DNA of 64,000 bases from Roseimaritima ulvae (GTDB lineage: Bacteria > Planctomycetota > Planctomycetia > Pirellulales > Pirellulaceae), in contig NZ_CP042914.1 in NCBI RefSeq assembly GCF_008065135.1, positions 3,825,404 to 3,889,403 of the forward strand, in the 5' to 3' direction. Position numbers and translations under genes: made by a program. This document shows positions 25,652 to 33,614 of the stretch, piece after piece (the first letter of the stretch is position 1; every line of letters begins with the position of its first letter). The notes under the pieces were generated by a model. It had not been told where the DNA came from. It worked only from the letters and a program-made list of their open reading frames with translations, and did no database searches.

Positions 25652-26098
25652 CTAATCCATCCGCACGCCGACGGTTAACAAGATGTTGGCGTACCGCTGT
25701 TGGTCGGCGGTCTGGATGGTCAGGATATGATCGTTCGTCGATACGGCTTCGTAGAAGGCCCACTTTTCGGTCGGCTGCAGTTCGACGTTGATGCCCGCCG
25801 CGCGGATCGTTTCGCGGTACTCGTCCCACACCGGCGGATCACCGTCGAGTGCGTACGGGCCGCTGGTTTCGGTTTCCATCGTTTGGATGGCTTCCACCGG
25901 GATCGCCGACAACACAGCCTGCAAAACCTGATTGCAGGTCACCACGCCGGGCATCAGATTCAAACTGACCAATTCCGCTCGCGGACCGCGTTTGCTGGCC
26001 GCCGGATAGTTACCGTCGGCGATCAGGATCGAACTATGGTGACCGGCAGTTCCCAGGATGGCGTTGATCTGAGGGTGAATCAGGGTGTGACGAAGCAT
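25652..26098 (-). CDS. RbsD/FucU-family sugar mutarotase
   Basis: The 148-residue protein (MLRHTLIHPQINAILGTAGH...) has the RbsD/FucU marks: the catalytic His in GTAGHHSSILIADGNYP, the central LVSLNLMPGVVTCNQVL, and the C-terminal segment FYEAVSTNDHILTIQTAD followed by a Tyr. These cytoplasmic enzymes interconvert sugar anomers (L-fucose mutarotase or D-ribose pyranase). The features fit FucU better than RbsD. No fucose catabolic genes are adjacent, so the substrate is inferred from family only. Confidence 0.88.
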   Translation of the reverse strand: MLRHTLIHPQINAILGTAGHHSSILIADGNYPAASKRGPRAELVSLNLMPGVVTCNQVLQAVLSAIPVEAIQTMETETSGPYALDGDPPVWDEYRETIRAAGINVELQPTEKWAFYEAVSTNDHILTIQTADQQRYANILLTVGVRMD

Positions 26099-26223
26099 TG
26101 TTCTTGTACGGCTGGTGAATCGAAGGCAGGGGCTCTTGGCCCGTGGAAGTGAGTGTCAAAAATCGTAGCGGGTGACGGACCGGCAGGCCATGCTACGCAC
26201 ATGGCGCGTCCAGCCGCCTCGCC

Positions 26224-26580
26224 TTAGTTGACGTCCACGTCGACGCCGCCGGCTTCCACATCGACCTTCAGATTTTCCAACGCTTCGCCGATCTTTTCCC
26301 GACGACGCTCACGACGCTCGGCGGCCGCTTCACGTCCCTCGGCGTCGACCTTCACGCCGCCTTCGCCCACGTCCACGTTCACCCCGCCGGCGTCCACATC
26401 CACGCGTCCACCGCCAACGTTGACCCGGACCCTTTCTCCGTTGGGCTCTACCGGTTCACCGGGGTCCACGTCCACGCCACCCACGGGCGTCGCGGCGGGG
26501 CTGCTGCTGTTGCCCTCACATCCGATCACCGCCAGCGTCAAGCAAAGGGCCGATAGGCTCGCGCGCAGAGAAATCTTCAT
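26224..26580 (-). CDS. Small lipoprotein with Val-Asp repeats
   Basis: From the ATG at 26580 the product has 118 residues. A lipoprotein signal (MKISLRASLSALCLTLAVIG) ends at the lipobox Cys21 (AVIGC). The mature part alternates Gly with V-D-V motifs (GGVDVDPGEP, GGRVDVDAGGVNVDVGEGG), has a charged helical insert (AAAERRERRREKIGEALENL), and ends in another GGVDVDVN. The acidic repeats could bind divalent cations, but no function is known. It is divergent from the downstream small-protein operon at 26934. Confidence 0.75.
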   Translation of the reverse strand: MKISLRASLSALCLTLAVIGCEGNSSSPAATPVGGVDVDPGEPVEPNGERVRVNVGGGRVDVDAGGVNVDVGEGGVKVDAEGREAAAERRERRREKIGEALENLKVDVEAGGVDVDVN

Positions 26581-26933
26581 CACAGTGGCTCCAAGGAGTG
26601 GTTGGGAAACACGGAAACAGGGACATTTCCATCGCAGCATTTCAGCAGGCACAGCCCGGATTTGCAATCCATCGACCAAAACATTGCCCGTAGCATGGGG
26701 AGACGGCCCGGGTTAGAAAGAACTGCCCCCAAAACCGCCGCACAGGTCGTTCCGGACCCACCTTGGTTGCCGGGCGACCTTCCTACCGCCTATTTGCTAC
26801 CACCGGACCCACTCTGTCCCGGTTTGGCACACCGCTTGCACATACCGCTTGCTCAGGATCGCCCAGCCTAGCGTTCCACCGGCCGGTGTTTCCGTTCCGA
26901 CCGGGAAAAAATGTCCCCCACAGCAGGTGCCGC
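26581..26933. other. Divergent intergenic region
   Basis: These 353 bases contain promoters in both directions and one CGTAGCATGGG-type repeat near 26690. A frame from 26763 runs into the next gene but has no coding character. Nothing else is seen. Confidence 0.4.
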
Positions 26934-27386
26934 ATGTTGAACAAACAACAGCTTCAAGATCGCTGGAACGAATTAAAAGTTCGGCTCCAAGACCATTGGA
27001 GCCAGCTCAGCGATGGCGATCTCCAACGCCCTCGCGGCACGTCCGACGAATTGGTGGACGTGATTCAAAGCAAGACCGGCGCCTCCCGCCGGGAAATCGA
27101 ACACTACATTTCACAACTGGTAGAGGAAGACCCAACGATGAGCCAACGAGTTGCCGAGAACGCCCAAGAATACACCGATTCCGCACAGCAGTACGCCGAA
27201 GAGGCGGCTCGGGAAGCCGCACGCTACGCCCGTGAAGGCTACCAACGTGCCGCCCACATGAGCAGTGATCTATCCCGCAAACTGGCTCATACCGTCCGCG
27301 AGCGACCGACCGAATCGCTGGCCGTGGCCTTTGGCGTCGGCGTCGTTGCCGGTGCGTTGTTGCTGTTCGGTCGCCGCGGTCGCTGA
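26934..27386 (+). CDS. CsbD-like / ElaB-YqjD-like tail-anchored stress protein
   Basis: The ATG at 26934 gives 150 residues. The N-terminal half (NKQQLQDRWNELKVRLQDHW ... LSDGDLQ...GTSDELVDVIQSKTG) matches the CsbD-like stress fold. The C-terminal half is an amphipathic Ala/Arg/Glu helix ending in a short membrane anchor, VAFGVGVVAGALLLFGRRGR, as in ElaB/YqjD (DUF883). In E. coli the YqjD anchor is inner-membrane and the protein can bind stationary-phase ribosomes. Fusion of the two modules in one chain is notable. It is the first gene of a five-gene plus-strand cluster. Confidence 0.8.
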   Translation: MLNKQQLQDRWNELKVRLQDHWSQLSDGDLQRPRGTSDELVDVIQSKTGASRREIEHYISQLVEEDPTMSQRVAENAQEYTDSAQQYAEEAAREAARYAREGYQRAAHMSSDLSRKLAHTVRERPTESLAVAFGVGVVAGALLLFGRRGR

Positions 27387-27428
27387 TCACTCGGGCCCTA
27401 TTCGTTTTCCCGCTTATCAGAGAGAGCC

Positions 27429-27821
27429 GTGAGTACTACAGCCACTAAGAAGCAGTCGGCCGCGATCCGCGAACGGATGCAGCAGATTCGCAACGAATTG
27501 CCCTACGACGTCGATGACGCTCGCACCCAGGTCCAAAACCTGACCGACTGGAAACACTACGTCCGGAAACATCCCGGGATCGTCCTGCCCGTCGTGGCCG
27601 CAGCGGCGTTTTTGATCGTGCCGAAGTCGCGGCCAGAGCCGAAGCAGGAGTACAGCGTGTCGAACCGACGCGGTGCCGATCGGACCATCCGATTGGAATC
27701 CGCCTCGCCGGAAAAGCGTTCGCTGATGACCGGTGTGGTCAGCGCTTTGATGACCGTGGCGCTCCGTTCGGCGACATCTGTTGCCACCCAACGTCTATCC
27801 CATTTGATGAGAAACCAATGA
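27429..27821 (+). CDS. Small membrane-associated protein (YqjK-like position)
   Basis: The start is GTG at 27429, giving 130 residues. It begins with a basic helical segment (TTATKKQSAAIRERMQQIRN), has a hydrophobic segment HPGIVLPVVAAAAFLIVP (about 48-65), a charged linker, and a second weakly hydrophobic helix (SLMTGVVSALMTVALRSATS). Length and layout recall small proteins of the yqjD-yqjE-yqjK group, but sequence identity is not evident. Its stop overlaps the next start (ATGA at 27818), so the two genes are coupled. Confidence 0.72.
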   Translation: MSTTATKKQSAAIRERMQQIRNELPYDVDDARTQVQNLTDWKHYVRKHPGIVLPVVAAAAFLIVPKSRPEPKQEYSVSNRRGADRTIRLESASPEKRSLMTGVVSALMTVALRSATSVATQRLSHLMRNQ

Positions 27822-28012
27822 TCGCGCCCATCCAACAAGGTTACCCCCCGCAAGGTCAGCCGCCACTCGAAACGGGACTGCCGCGAGCGGCCAGCGCGGA
27901 CGACACGCAGGAATCGACGGTCGTGCGATTGATCGGCGAACACCCGGTGGTCGCCGTCGCGGCGGCCGCCACCCTAGGCGTCGTTCTGGGGTGGGTCGTC
28001 AAGCGTCGCTAA
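27818..28012 (+). CDS. 64-aa single-span membrane protein
   Basis: The product has a Pro/Gln-rich soluble start (MIAPIQQGYPPQGQPPLETG) and a C-terminal membrane anchor (HPVVAVAAAATLGVVLGWVV) followed by KRR, the same tail type as ElaB/YqjD. The start codon overlaps the stop of the preceding gene by four bases. It probably sits on the inner face of the membrane with its neighbours. Function is unknown. Confidence 0.75.
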   Translation: MIAPIQQGYPPQGQPPLETGLPRAASADDTQESTVVRLIGEHPVVAVAAAATLGVVLGWVVKRR

Positions 28013-28049
28013 GCAACCACGCACCAACACTTTCACCCCCATACCCATC

Positions 28050-28505
28050 ATGTCCAACGAATCCGCTTTCAAACGCGTAGCCCGCGATGTCACCGACTTG
28101 TTCGAACTGCAGATGCAATTGTTTGCAGTCGACAGCCAAGAAGCGATGCGGCGAGTCGTTAAAGCTGTAGTGCTGATCAGCGTTGCCGCCGTCATCTCCC
28201 TGGCCGTCGTGATCACCCTGGTGCTGGCTGCCGGCTGGGGTGTGCACGAATTCACCGAATGGCCACTCAGCCTTTCGATGCTGACCGCCGCCGGAGGTGC
28301 ATTGCTGCTCGGCGGCCTGCTCGGTTGGATGGGCTACGCCGCGCTCCAACGTGCGCTCGCCTTGCTGAACGAACCCAAACGTGAATTGACCGAGAACCTG
28401 CGGTGGTTGAAGGCCACCATCCTGGCTCCCGAGACTTCGCCCCGGAACCAACTGCGTCGCGAGTCGTTCCACAGCCGTTTTCGTGTTTCCGCCGATAACT
28501 TTTAA
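28050..28505 (+). CDS. Holin-X/YqjE-like inner membrane protein
   Basis: The 151-residue protein has an amphipathic N-terminal helix (VARDVTDLFELQMQLFAVDS) and two membrane spans (VVLISVAAVISLAVVITLVL and LSMLTAAGGALLLGGLLGWM), and ends in a basic soluble tail. This is the layout of the actinobacterial Holin-X superfamily to which E. coli YqjE belongs. The holin name is historical and lysis is not implied. It is the fourth gene of the operon that starts with the CsbD/ElaB-like gene. Confidence 0.8.
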   Translation: MSNESAFKRVARDVTDLFELQMQLFAVDSQEAMRRVVKAVVLISVAAVISLAVVITLVLAAGWGVHEFTEWPLSLSMLTAAGGALLLGGLLGWMGYAALQRALALLNEPKRELTENLRWLKATILAPETSPRNQLRRESFHSRFRVSADNF

Positions 28506-28528
28506 TCTACAACCACAGGAAGATCTTG

Positions 28529-28795
28529 ATGAATATGTCCGATCAACACGCCGCTACTGAGACGGGAAAGTTCTCGGAGTTCAGCGATAACGCCAAAGAA
28601 AAACTGTCGTCCGCCGCACACACGGCCGCCGAGTCCGCCGGTTCGGCCGCCCGCGAATACGGCACACACTTCGTCGCCGAGCCCGCGAAGGACCTGTATT
28701 CGCTCCTCCGCGACTACGCTCGCGACAAACCCGATATCGCCGCCGCCTGGTGCTTCGGTCTGGGCGTCCTGGTGGGCTGGAAACTGCGACCCTAA
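28529..28795 (+). CDS. ElaB/YqjD-like small tail-anchored protein
   Basis: From the ATG at 28529, with an AGGA site at a good distance, the product has 88 residues. An Ala/Glu/Ser-rich helix (AKEKLSSAAHTAAESAGSAA) and a short C-terminal hydrophobic anchor (IAAAWCFGLGVLVGWKLRP) match the DUF883 pattern. It is the last gene of the five-gene cluster and is followed by palindromic repeats. Confidence 0.75.
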   Translation: MNMSDQHAATETGKFSEFSDNAKEKLSSAAHTAAESAGSAAREYGTHFVAEPAKDLYSLLRDYARDKPDIAAAWCFGLGVLVGWKLRP

Positions 28796-28815
28796 ACGGA
28801 CCGCTCGCGCATTTC

Positions 28816-28978
28816 ACCCTCCCCCCGGGAGGGTCGAGCGTCAGCGAGGGGAGGGTGCGATGCTATTAGGCAGGCGTCCCGTGCAGCCCGTAGCTACGCT
28901 CGCCAGAGCGTAAGACCGCCGCGGCCGTCGCCTTTCGTCCACCGTCTGGCTCCCACCGTCTGGCGACGGTAGCTACGG
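28816..28978. repeat. Composite of both palindromic repeat families
   Basis: A CCCTCCCCCCGGGAGGG element (28816-28857) is followed by GTAGCTACGCTCGCC (28889-28913) and a CCACCGTCTGG...GTAGCTAC element (28938-28978). The last one supplies the stop codon of the flanking FAD oxidoreductase (TAG within CGTAGCTA on the opposite strand), so the repeat has landed exactly at a gene end. Confidence 0.85.
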
Positions 28979-30394
28979 GCCGTCGGCCAAGAACTGGTCG
29001 ACTTCGTTGCTGACAATGACGCCGTAGTTCATCGCGCCCAACCAACCGCTCATGATGATCCCCACGCTGCCGGCGTGGTACATGCCGGTCACCTGTTGCG
29101 GCAGCGCGCGACTGACGCCCAGCCCTTCGAACTTGGTGCCGAAACTGGCGCCCAATTGATGCTGGGTGTAGTGGTTGAAGGTTCGCGGCGTTGCGGCTTC
29201 GACCCAGTCCACCTTTTCGCGGATGTTGGGTACGTAGCGGTCGAGTGCATCCAGGGTGGTTTCGATCAGATCCTGTTTGCTGGCCGCGTATTCCTCTTCA
29301 TTTAAGTCCGCCCAATCGCTCCAGTTTGCGTTGGTACTACTCACGATCGCGTGCCGCTGCTTGCCTTCCGGCCGGGTCCGCGGGTAATAAAAGCTAAACG
29401 TGCGGCTGGTGATGTCACGGCTTAGCAGCGCCTCGGTGCGGAACAGCGGCGCGGTGCTGGTGAACAGCAAATCGCCACTGTCTGGATCCACCGTCTCGCC
29501 GGGCTTGAGCGCCATATAAACCTGCGTGCTGCTGTTGTTCAACCGCACCGCTTGAGCTTCATCAAGGAACGATGAATCCAGGTTTTCGCTGCCCACCATA
29601 TCCAGGATCGTCGAACGCAGGTTGGCGTTACTGACCACCGCTCGAGTGCGAATCGTCCGTCCATTAACGACCACACTCTGTACTCGCCGGCCCGATACGT
29701 TGATCTTTTCCACCGGGCAACGGATGCGGATGTCGACGTTGTTCTGCTTCAGTTCCTTCTCCATCCGCGAGACCAAGTCGTCCGTGCCGCCTTCGTAAAT
29801 GAACACGCCCTTGCTCATGAAGTTGCTGAACACGATGCCGTAGGTGATCGCCGGGTCTTCCAGCGTGGAACCGTTGGCGTAGGTGATCGGTTCCATTAGC
29901 AGCCGAATCACGTCTTCGCGTCCGGGGAAGAAGCGATCGAACAATTGCCGTGTGGTGGTGGTTTGGTCGTCGTAGAAATTCATCCCCCGAGCGGTATCGA
30001 AAAAGTCGTTGACCGCGGCGGGGTCGACGCCGAAATCGCTGGTCAGCAACCGCGTAAAGTCTTCGCGGTTGAAGGTCGTGCGGACCGAGAACATCGGATT
30101 TTCAAAGCGGATGTTTTTCAGCTGCACGATGCGGTCGGCAATGTCTTTGCTCCAGTACCGCCGACAACTTTTCACCATCCCATAGGGAAAGCCGTGCAGG
30201 GAGATATCGAAAATATGTCCGCCTGGTCGGCGAAACCAAGTCGCCAAGCCACCCAGCTTGTAGTGCTGCTCGAGCAGCAGCACGCGGTGTCCGGCCCGTC
30301 CCAGAATGTTGGCGGCCGTCATGCCCCCCAAACCGCTGCCGATCACGACAACATCGTACTCGTCTTGGGCGCCTTTCAGAAAATCTCGCGGCAT
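28973..30394 (-). CDS. Phytoene desaturase-type FAD oxidoreductase
   Basis: From the ATG at 30394 the protein has 473 residues. The N-terminus holds the FAD-binding dinucleotide motif ([20 protein letters not shown]) followed by [16 protein letters not shown]. The C-terminus has the second flavin motif ([20 protein letters not shown]). The overall pattern is that of the CrtI / carotenoid isomerase / retinol saturase group, which desaturates or isomerises polyenes, often for carotenoids. No other carotenoid gene is present here. The last residues are encoded by an intergenic repeat that supplies the stop codon. Confidence 0.85.
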   Translation of the reverse strand: MPRDFLKGAQDEYDVVVIGSGLGGMTAANILGRAGHRVLLLEQHYKLGGLATWFRRPGGHIFDISLHGFPYGMVKSCRRYWSKDIADRIVQLKNIRFENPMFSVRTTFNREDFTRLLTSDFGVDPAAVNDFFDTARGMNFYDDQTTTTRQLFDRFFPGREDVIRLLMEPITYANGSTLEDPAITYGIVFSNFMSKGVFIYEGGTDDLVSRMEKELKQNNVDIRIRCPVEKINVSGRRVQSVVVNGRTIRTRAVVSNANLRSTILDMVGSENLDSSFLDEAQAVRLNNSSTQVYMALKPGETVDPDSGDLLFTSTAPLFRTEALLSRDITSRTFSFYYPRTRPEGKQRHAIVSSTNANWSDWADLNEEEYAASKQDLIETTLDALDRYVPNIREKVDWVEAATPRTFNHYTQHQLGASFGTKFEGLGVSRALPQQVTGMYHAGSVGIIMSGWLGAMNYGVIVSNEVDQFLADGP

Positions 30395-30489
30395 GTGTGG
30401 AAAGAGGGCTGAGGTGGCGGGAGGAGGATCAATTCGGCCCGACACTTTCCCGCATTTTCTCACCCGGTACAAGCCCGCCGCCCTTCCCC

Positions 30490-30635
30490 CGTAGCCGAAC
30501 TCGCCAGAGTTTGGACGCGCCCGTAGCATGGGCCCCCGGCCCGTGTCATGACCCAGCTCCCACCGTAGCCGAACTCGTCAGAGTTTGGACGCGCCGCCCT
30601 TCCCCCGTAGCATGGGGCCCCTGGCCCGTGTCGCG
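30490..30635. repeat. Alternating GTAGCCGAACTCGCC and CGTAGCATGGG repeats
   Basis: Copies of CGTAGCCGAACTCGCCAGAG (30490 and 30564, the second with one change) alternate with CGTAGCATGGGCCCC elements (30522 and 30607). Both are short imperfect palindromes (AACTC...GAGTT; GGGCC...GGCCC). No gene is seen between 30395 and 30691. Confidence 0.8.
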
Positions 30636-30691
30636 ACCCAGCTCCAGCCGTTCACGCTATGTCAGCCTGGAAAGGCTGACGTACCTTGAGG

Positions 30692-31384
30692 CTACAGCGG
30701 CAACACGTCGGGCTGCAGTTCCAGAAAAATGCCCGGTTGGTCGGCGTCGGGCGGAGCGGCCCCGTACAACCGTTGAGCTCCCTCCCCCACCATCCAGCGA
30801 TCTTCGATCAATCGCATCGAGGCATCAGCGGGCACAGCCGTGGCCTGCATTCCCACGCCGGCGCGAAGCACTTCGTGGGAGCCGCGGAACACAGCGGTCA
30901 GTTGCGGGACCAGCGTCGAAGCCATCCGGCGATCCCCTTCCGGATGGCTCGCCTGGACCCCGATTTTCCAGCGATCGTCCCGCGGATCCGGCGCCACGCG
31001 AACCGTAATCACGGACTCACCGGGTTGCAGCGGCACGGCGGCAAACCACTCCGGACCGGCCGTATCAGCCGGCCACCAGGCGCTGTACGCCACGCGGAAT
31101 CGCCCCTGCTCGGGCACCCGCACGCGGACCCGCCACGTCAGCGGTTCGTCTGACCGCAACCGCACCGCGACGACCTGATCGGCGGGATGCTCGCCCAGAT
31201 CGCCGACTTCCCGCCGCAACCGTGCCAGTTCCGCCTCGGCCGATCGCATTCGCTGCAAACTGACCACGTTGCCGCACACCAAAGCGACCACCAACGTCGC
31301 CAGCAAGCTTTCGCGGAGGCTGAACCGAAAGCGTCGGCCGCGTGAAGGCGCGATGGGCGGTTCTGGAGGTGTGTCGAGCGACAT
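30692..31384 (-). CDS. Membrane-anchored protein of unknown function
   Basis: The 230-residue protein has a Pro-rich start, one membrane span (LRESLLATLVVALVCGNVVS, about 22-41) followed by a coiled coil (MRSAEAELARLRREVGDLGE), and a beta-rich periplasmic part of about 150 residues. I do not recognise a family; similar single-span proteins with FSLRESL before the anchor are common in planctomycetes. It lies between repeat clusters with no close partner. Confidence 0.75.
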   Translation of the reverse strand: MSLDTPPEPPIAPSRGRRFRFSLRESLLATLVVALVCGNVVSLQRMRSAEAELARLRREVGDLGEHPADQVVAVRLRSDEPLTWRVRVRVPEQGRFRVAYSAWWPADTAGPEWFAAVPLQPGESVITVRVAPDPRDDRWKIGVQASHPEGDRRMASTLVPQLTAVFRGSHEVLRAGVGMQATAVPADASMRLIEDRWMVGEGAQRLYGAAPPDADQPGIFLELQPDVLPL

Positions 31385-31417
31385 TGAATTATCGAATCTG
31401 TAAGAAAGAAGCCCACC

Positions 31418-31447
31418 CGTCCAAACTCTGGCGAGTTCGGCTACGGC
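31418..31447. repeat. Inverted GTAGCCGAACTCGCC repeat
   Basis: One copy, in reverse orientation (CCAAACTCTGGCGAGTTCGG), with a partial extra GTTCGGCTACGG unit beside it. It separates the membrane protein and the PhnP-like gene. Confidence 0.75.
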
Positions 31448-31474
31448 TCGTTCGGCTACGGATTGACGATCCGC

Positions 31475-32356
31475 TTAGCGGTCCAGCCACATGCTTCCAA
31501 TATGGCCTATCAGCGGGATCTCCAGCCCATCGTAGGCCAGTCCCACGCCGTCGGGCAGCTCTTCTTGCAGGGCTTCGTAGCCCAAATCGTGCGAAACGTG
31601 GGTCAGCAGCGTCCGCTGAGCCCCTACGTTTCGGGCTACTTCAATGGCCTCTTGCAAGCCGAAGTGGGTCGGGTGGGGCTCGTGCCGCAGCGCATCGATG
31701 ACAAAGGTTTGGACGCCCTGCAACCGCTTCATGGTGGCTTCGGGAATATTGTTGGTGTCGGTGCAGTAGGCGAAGTCACCGATGCGGAATCCCAACACCT
31801 GGGTTGCGCCGTGATGCAAACGCAGGGGCGTGACCGTGGCACCAAGCACCTCAAAAGCCTGACTTTCGTGGATCTCGCGGGTCTCCAGTTGCGGTCGAGC
31901 CCCCGGATGCGTGACCGGAGACTCGAAAAACGCGTAGTTATAAGAGTGCCGAATGCGGCGTTCGACCGACTCCTCGCAGTACAAGGGCACCGGATGGCCC
32001 AGATAGAACGGAAATAAACGCAGGTCATCCAGCCCAAACAGGTGGTCCGCGTGGGAGTGGGTATAAGCCACCGCGTGTACGATCCCCACGTCCTCCCGCA
32101 GCAATTGCGTGCGGAGGTCCGGCGGGGTGTCGATCAGCAAATTTCCCTGGGGAAGTCCCAAAACAATCGCGCACCGTGTCCGCTGGTCCCGCGGGTGTCC
32201 GCCCGTGCAGACCGCGCAGTCACAGCCCAGAGCGGGCACGCCGACGCTGGTGCCGGTGCCCAAAAACACGATTTTTCCAGTGATTTCACGGGTTTTGGGC
32301 AGTTTGAGGGTGCCGGAAATGATCGCCGGGGTTTCGTCATCAAGGTCGCTATTCAT
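31475..32356 (-). CDS. PhnP-like metallo-beta-lactamase fold hydrolase
   Basis: The 293-residue protein has the zinc motif THSHADHLFGLDDL (HxHxDH, about 104-109), the N-terminal FLGTGTSVGVPALGCDCAVC with two Cys that bind a structural zinc in PhnP, and later His/Asp ligands (YCTDTNNIP, LLTHVSHDLGY). PhnP is a phosphoribosyl cyclic phosphodiesterase, but bacteria carry many PhnP-like hydrolases outside phosphonate operons. No phn genes are nearby, so the substrate is uncertain. It is divergent from the sugar isomerase at 32480. Confidence 0.85.
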   Translation of the reverse strand: MNSDLDDETPAIISGTLKLPKTREITGKIVFLGTGTSVGVPALGCDCAVCTGGHPRDQRTRCAIVLGLPQGNLLIDTPPDLRTQLLREDVGIVHAVAYTHSHADHLFGLDDLRLFPFYLGHPVPLYCEESVERRIRHSYNYAFFESPVTHPGARPQLETREIHESQAFEVLGATVTPLRLHHGATQVLGFRIGDFAYCTDTNNIPEATMKRLQGVQTFVIDALRHEPHPTHFGLQEAIEVARNVGAQRTLLTHVSHDLGYEALQEELPDGVGLAYDGLEIPLIGHIGSMWLDR

Positions 32357-32479
32357 TAAATTTCCGTCTCACGAGGGTGCACCTTCCGAATATGGGGCAA
32401 ACCTGCAATACTTTGCGATTCGTTTCGCACCCATGCCATCAACTGATAGCATCCCGGATTCAAAGAGGATTTTATAGGA

Positions 32480-33397
32480 ATGTTGAAGAACTTTTCGCCG
32501 CAAGGATTGGGGATCACTGGTCGCCAAAGCGAACTGATTGAACTGGCCCTGACGTACGCGTTTCGCGGCATGGAAGTCAATATGATGGACATGCTCAAGC
32601 GAAGCCAACGCACAAGCTTCGAAGATGCCGCCAAATATCTTCGCGCCGCCGAAATCAAAATTGGCAGCTTCGACACCGGTGTCGACCTGGATTGCAGCGA
32701 CGATGAGTTTGCCACGCAACTCGCACAAGTGCATCCCCTGGCCGAAGTCGCCCAGCAGTTGGAAGCCGATTTGGCGACGCTGCGCTTGCCCTCCGCGACG
32801 GATGTGGCCGCATTCCCGGAATTCTTCGAAACTGTCACCAAGCGAATCAATCAGATCGCCGCCGTGTTGGCCGAAAAGAACATTCGTTTGGCCCTGTCGT
32901 TCGCTGCCGGCGCCGACAAGGTTGAAGGCAAGCAGTACCCGTTCGTCAACACCGTGGAAAGTTTCCTCGCGGTGGTCAAGAACGTGTCGGCCGACAACGT
33001 GGGCTACGTCATCGATACCTGGGACTGGCATGTCGGTGGCGGCAACCTGGACCAGATTAAATCGGTTCCCACCGACAAGATCTTCGCGGTTCGCTACGGT
33101 GAATTGACCGAAGACGCCACGCCGGACAGCGCCAAGAGCGCCGATCGGATTCTGCCCACCGTCGAAGGACCGCTGAATCACGTTGAATTGACCAAGTACT
33201 TGGCCGAAGCCAACGTGGACGCGCCGATCATGCCTACCGCTTCGGGAGCTCAGTACAAAGAGCGTACTCGCGAAGCGACCGTGAACGCCGCCCAAGAAGC
33301 GATCGACGCCATCTTCGAAGGCGCCGGTTTGCCCGTCCCGCCGCGACCCATGGATCTGGTTTCGTCGATGCCCTACGAACCCACCCCCATGAACTAG
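32480..33397 (+). CDS. Sugar phosphate isomerase/epimerase (TIM barrel)
   Basis: The 305-residue protein starts MLKNFSPQGLGITGRQSELI and fits the xylose isomerase-like / AP endonuclease 2 TIM-barrel fold. Candidate metal-site segments are RGMEVNMMDM, IRLALSFAAG, and the conserved GYVIDTWDWHVGGGNLDQIK (Asp and His). Acidic C-terminal PRPMDLVSSMPYEPT follows. The reaction is likely isomerisation or epimerisation of a sugar acid or polyol in the cytoplasm; the substrate is unknown. It is followed by a run of CCCTCCCC repeats. Confidence 0.8.
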   Translation: MLKNFSPQGLGITGRQSELIELALTYAFRGMEVNMMDMLKRSQRTSFEDAAKYLRAAEIKIGSFDTGVDLDCSDDEFATQLAQVHPLAEVAQQLEADLATLRLPSATDVAAFPEFFETVTKRINQIAAVLAEKNIRLALSFAAGADKVEGKQYPFVNTVESFLAVVKNVSADNVGYVIDTWDWHVGGGNLDQIKSVPTDKIFAVRYGELTEDATPDSAKSADRILPTVEGPLNHVELTKYLAEANVDAPIMPTASGAQYKERTREATVNAAQEAIDAIFEGAGLPVPPRPMDLVSSMPYEPTPMN

Positions 33398-33422
33398 TCA
33401 GCGTCCCGCGGGGCGACGCCAC

Positions 33423-33557
33423 TTCACCCTCCCCCCGGGAGGGGCGAGCGTCAGCGAGGGGAGGGTTTTTCGGCTGCGGAAAACGCCCCTAACGACCTGT
33501 AAGTCTAACGAGCCCTCCCCGTTCGTTCATCGCGACCCTCCCAGGGGGAGGGTGAAT
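33423..33557. repeat. Two CCCTCCCC palindromic repeats in opposite orientation
   Basis: One copy (33423-33470) reads palindrome then GAGCGTCAGCGAGGGGAGGG; the other (33510-33557) is inverted and diverged (CCCTCCCCGTTCGTTCATCG). They lie between convergent genes, so may act in transcription termination in both directions. Confidence 0.8.
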
Positions 33558-33614
33558 TGGGTTGGTGCAACTTGTGTAGACACCAATGCCCAGGGGGAGG
33601 TCGAATTGCTCGCG

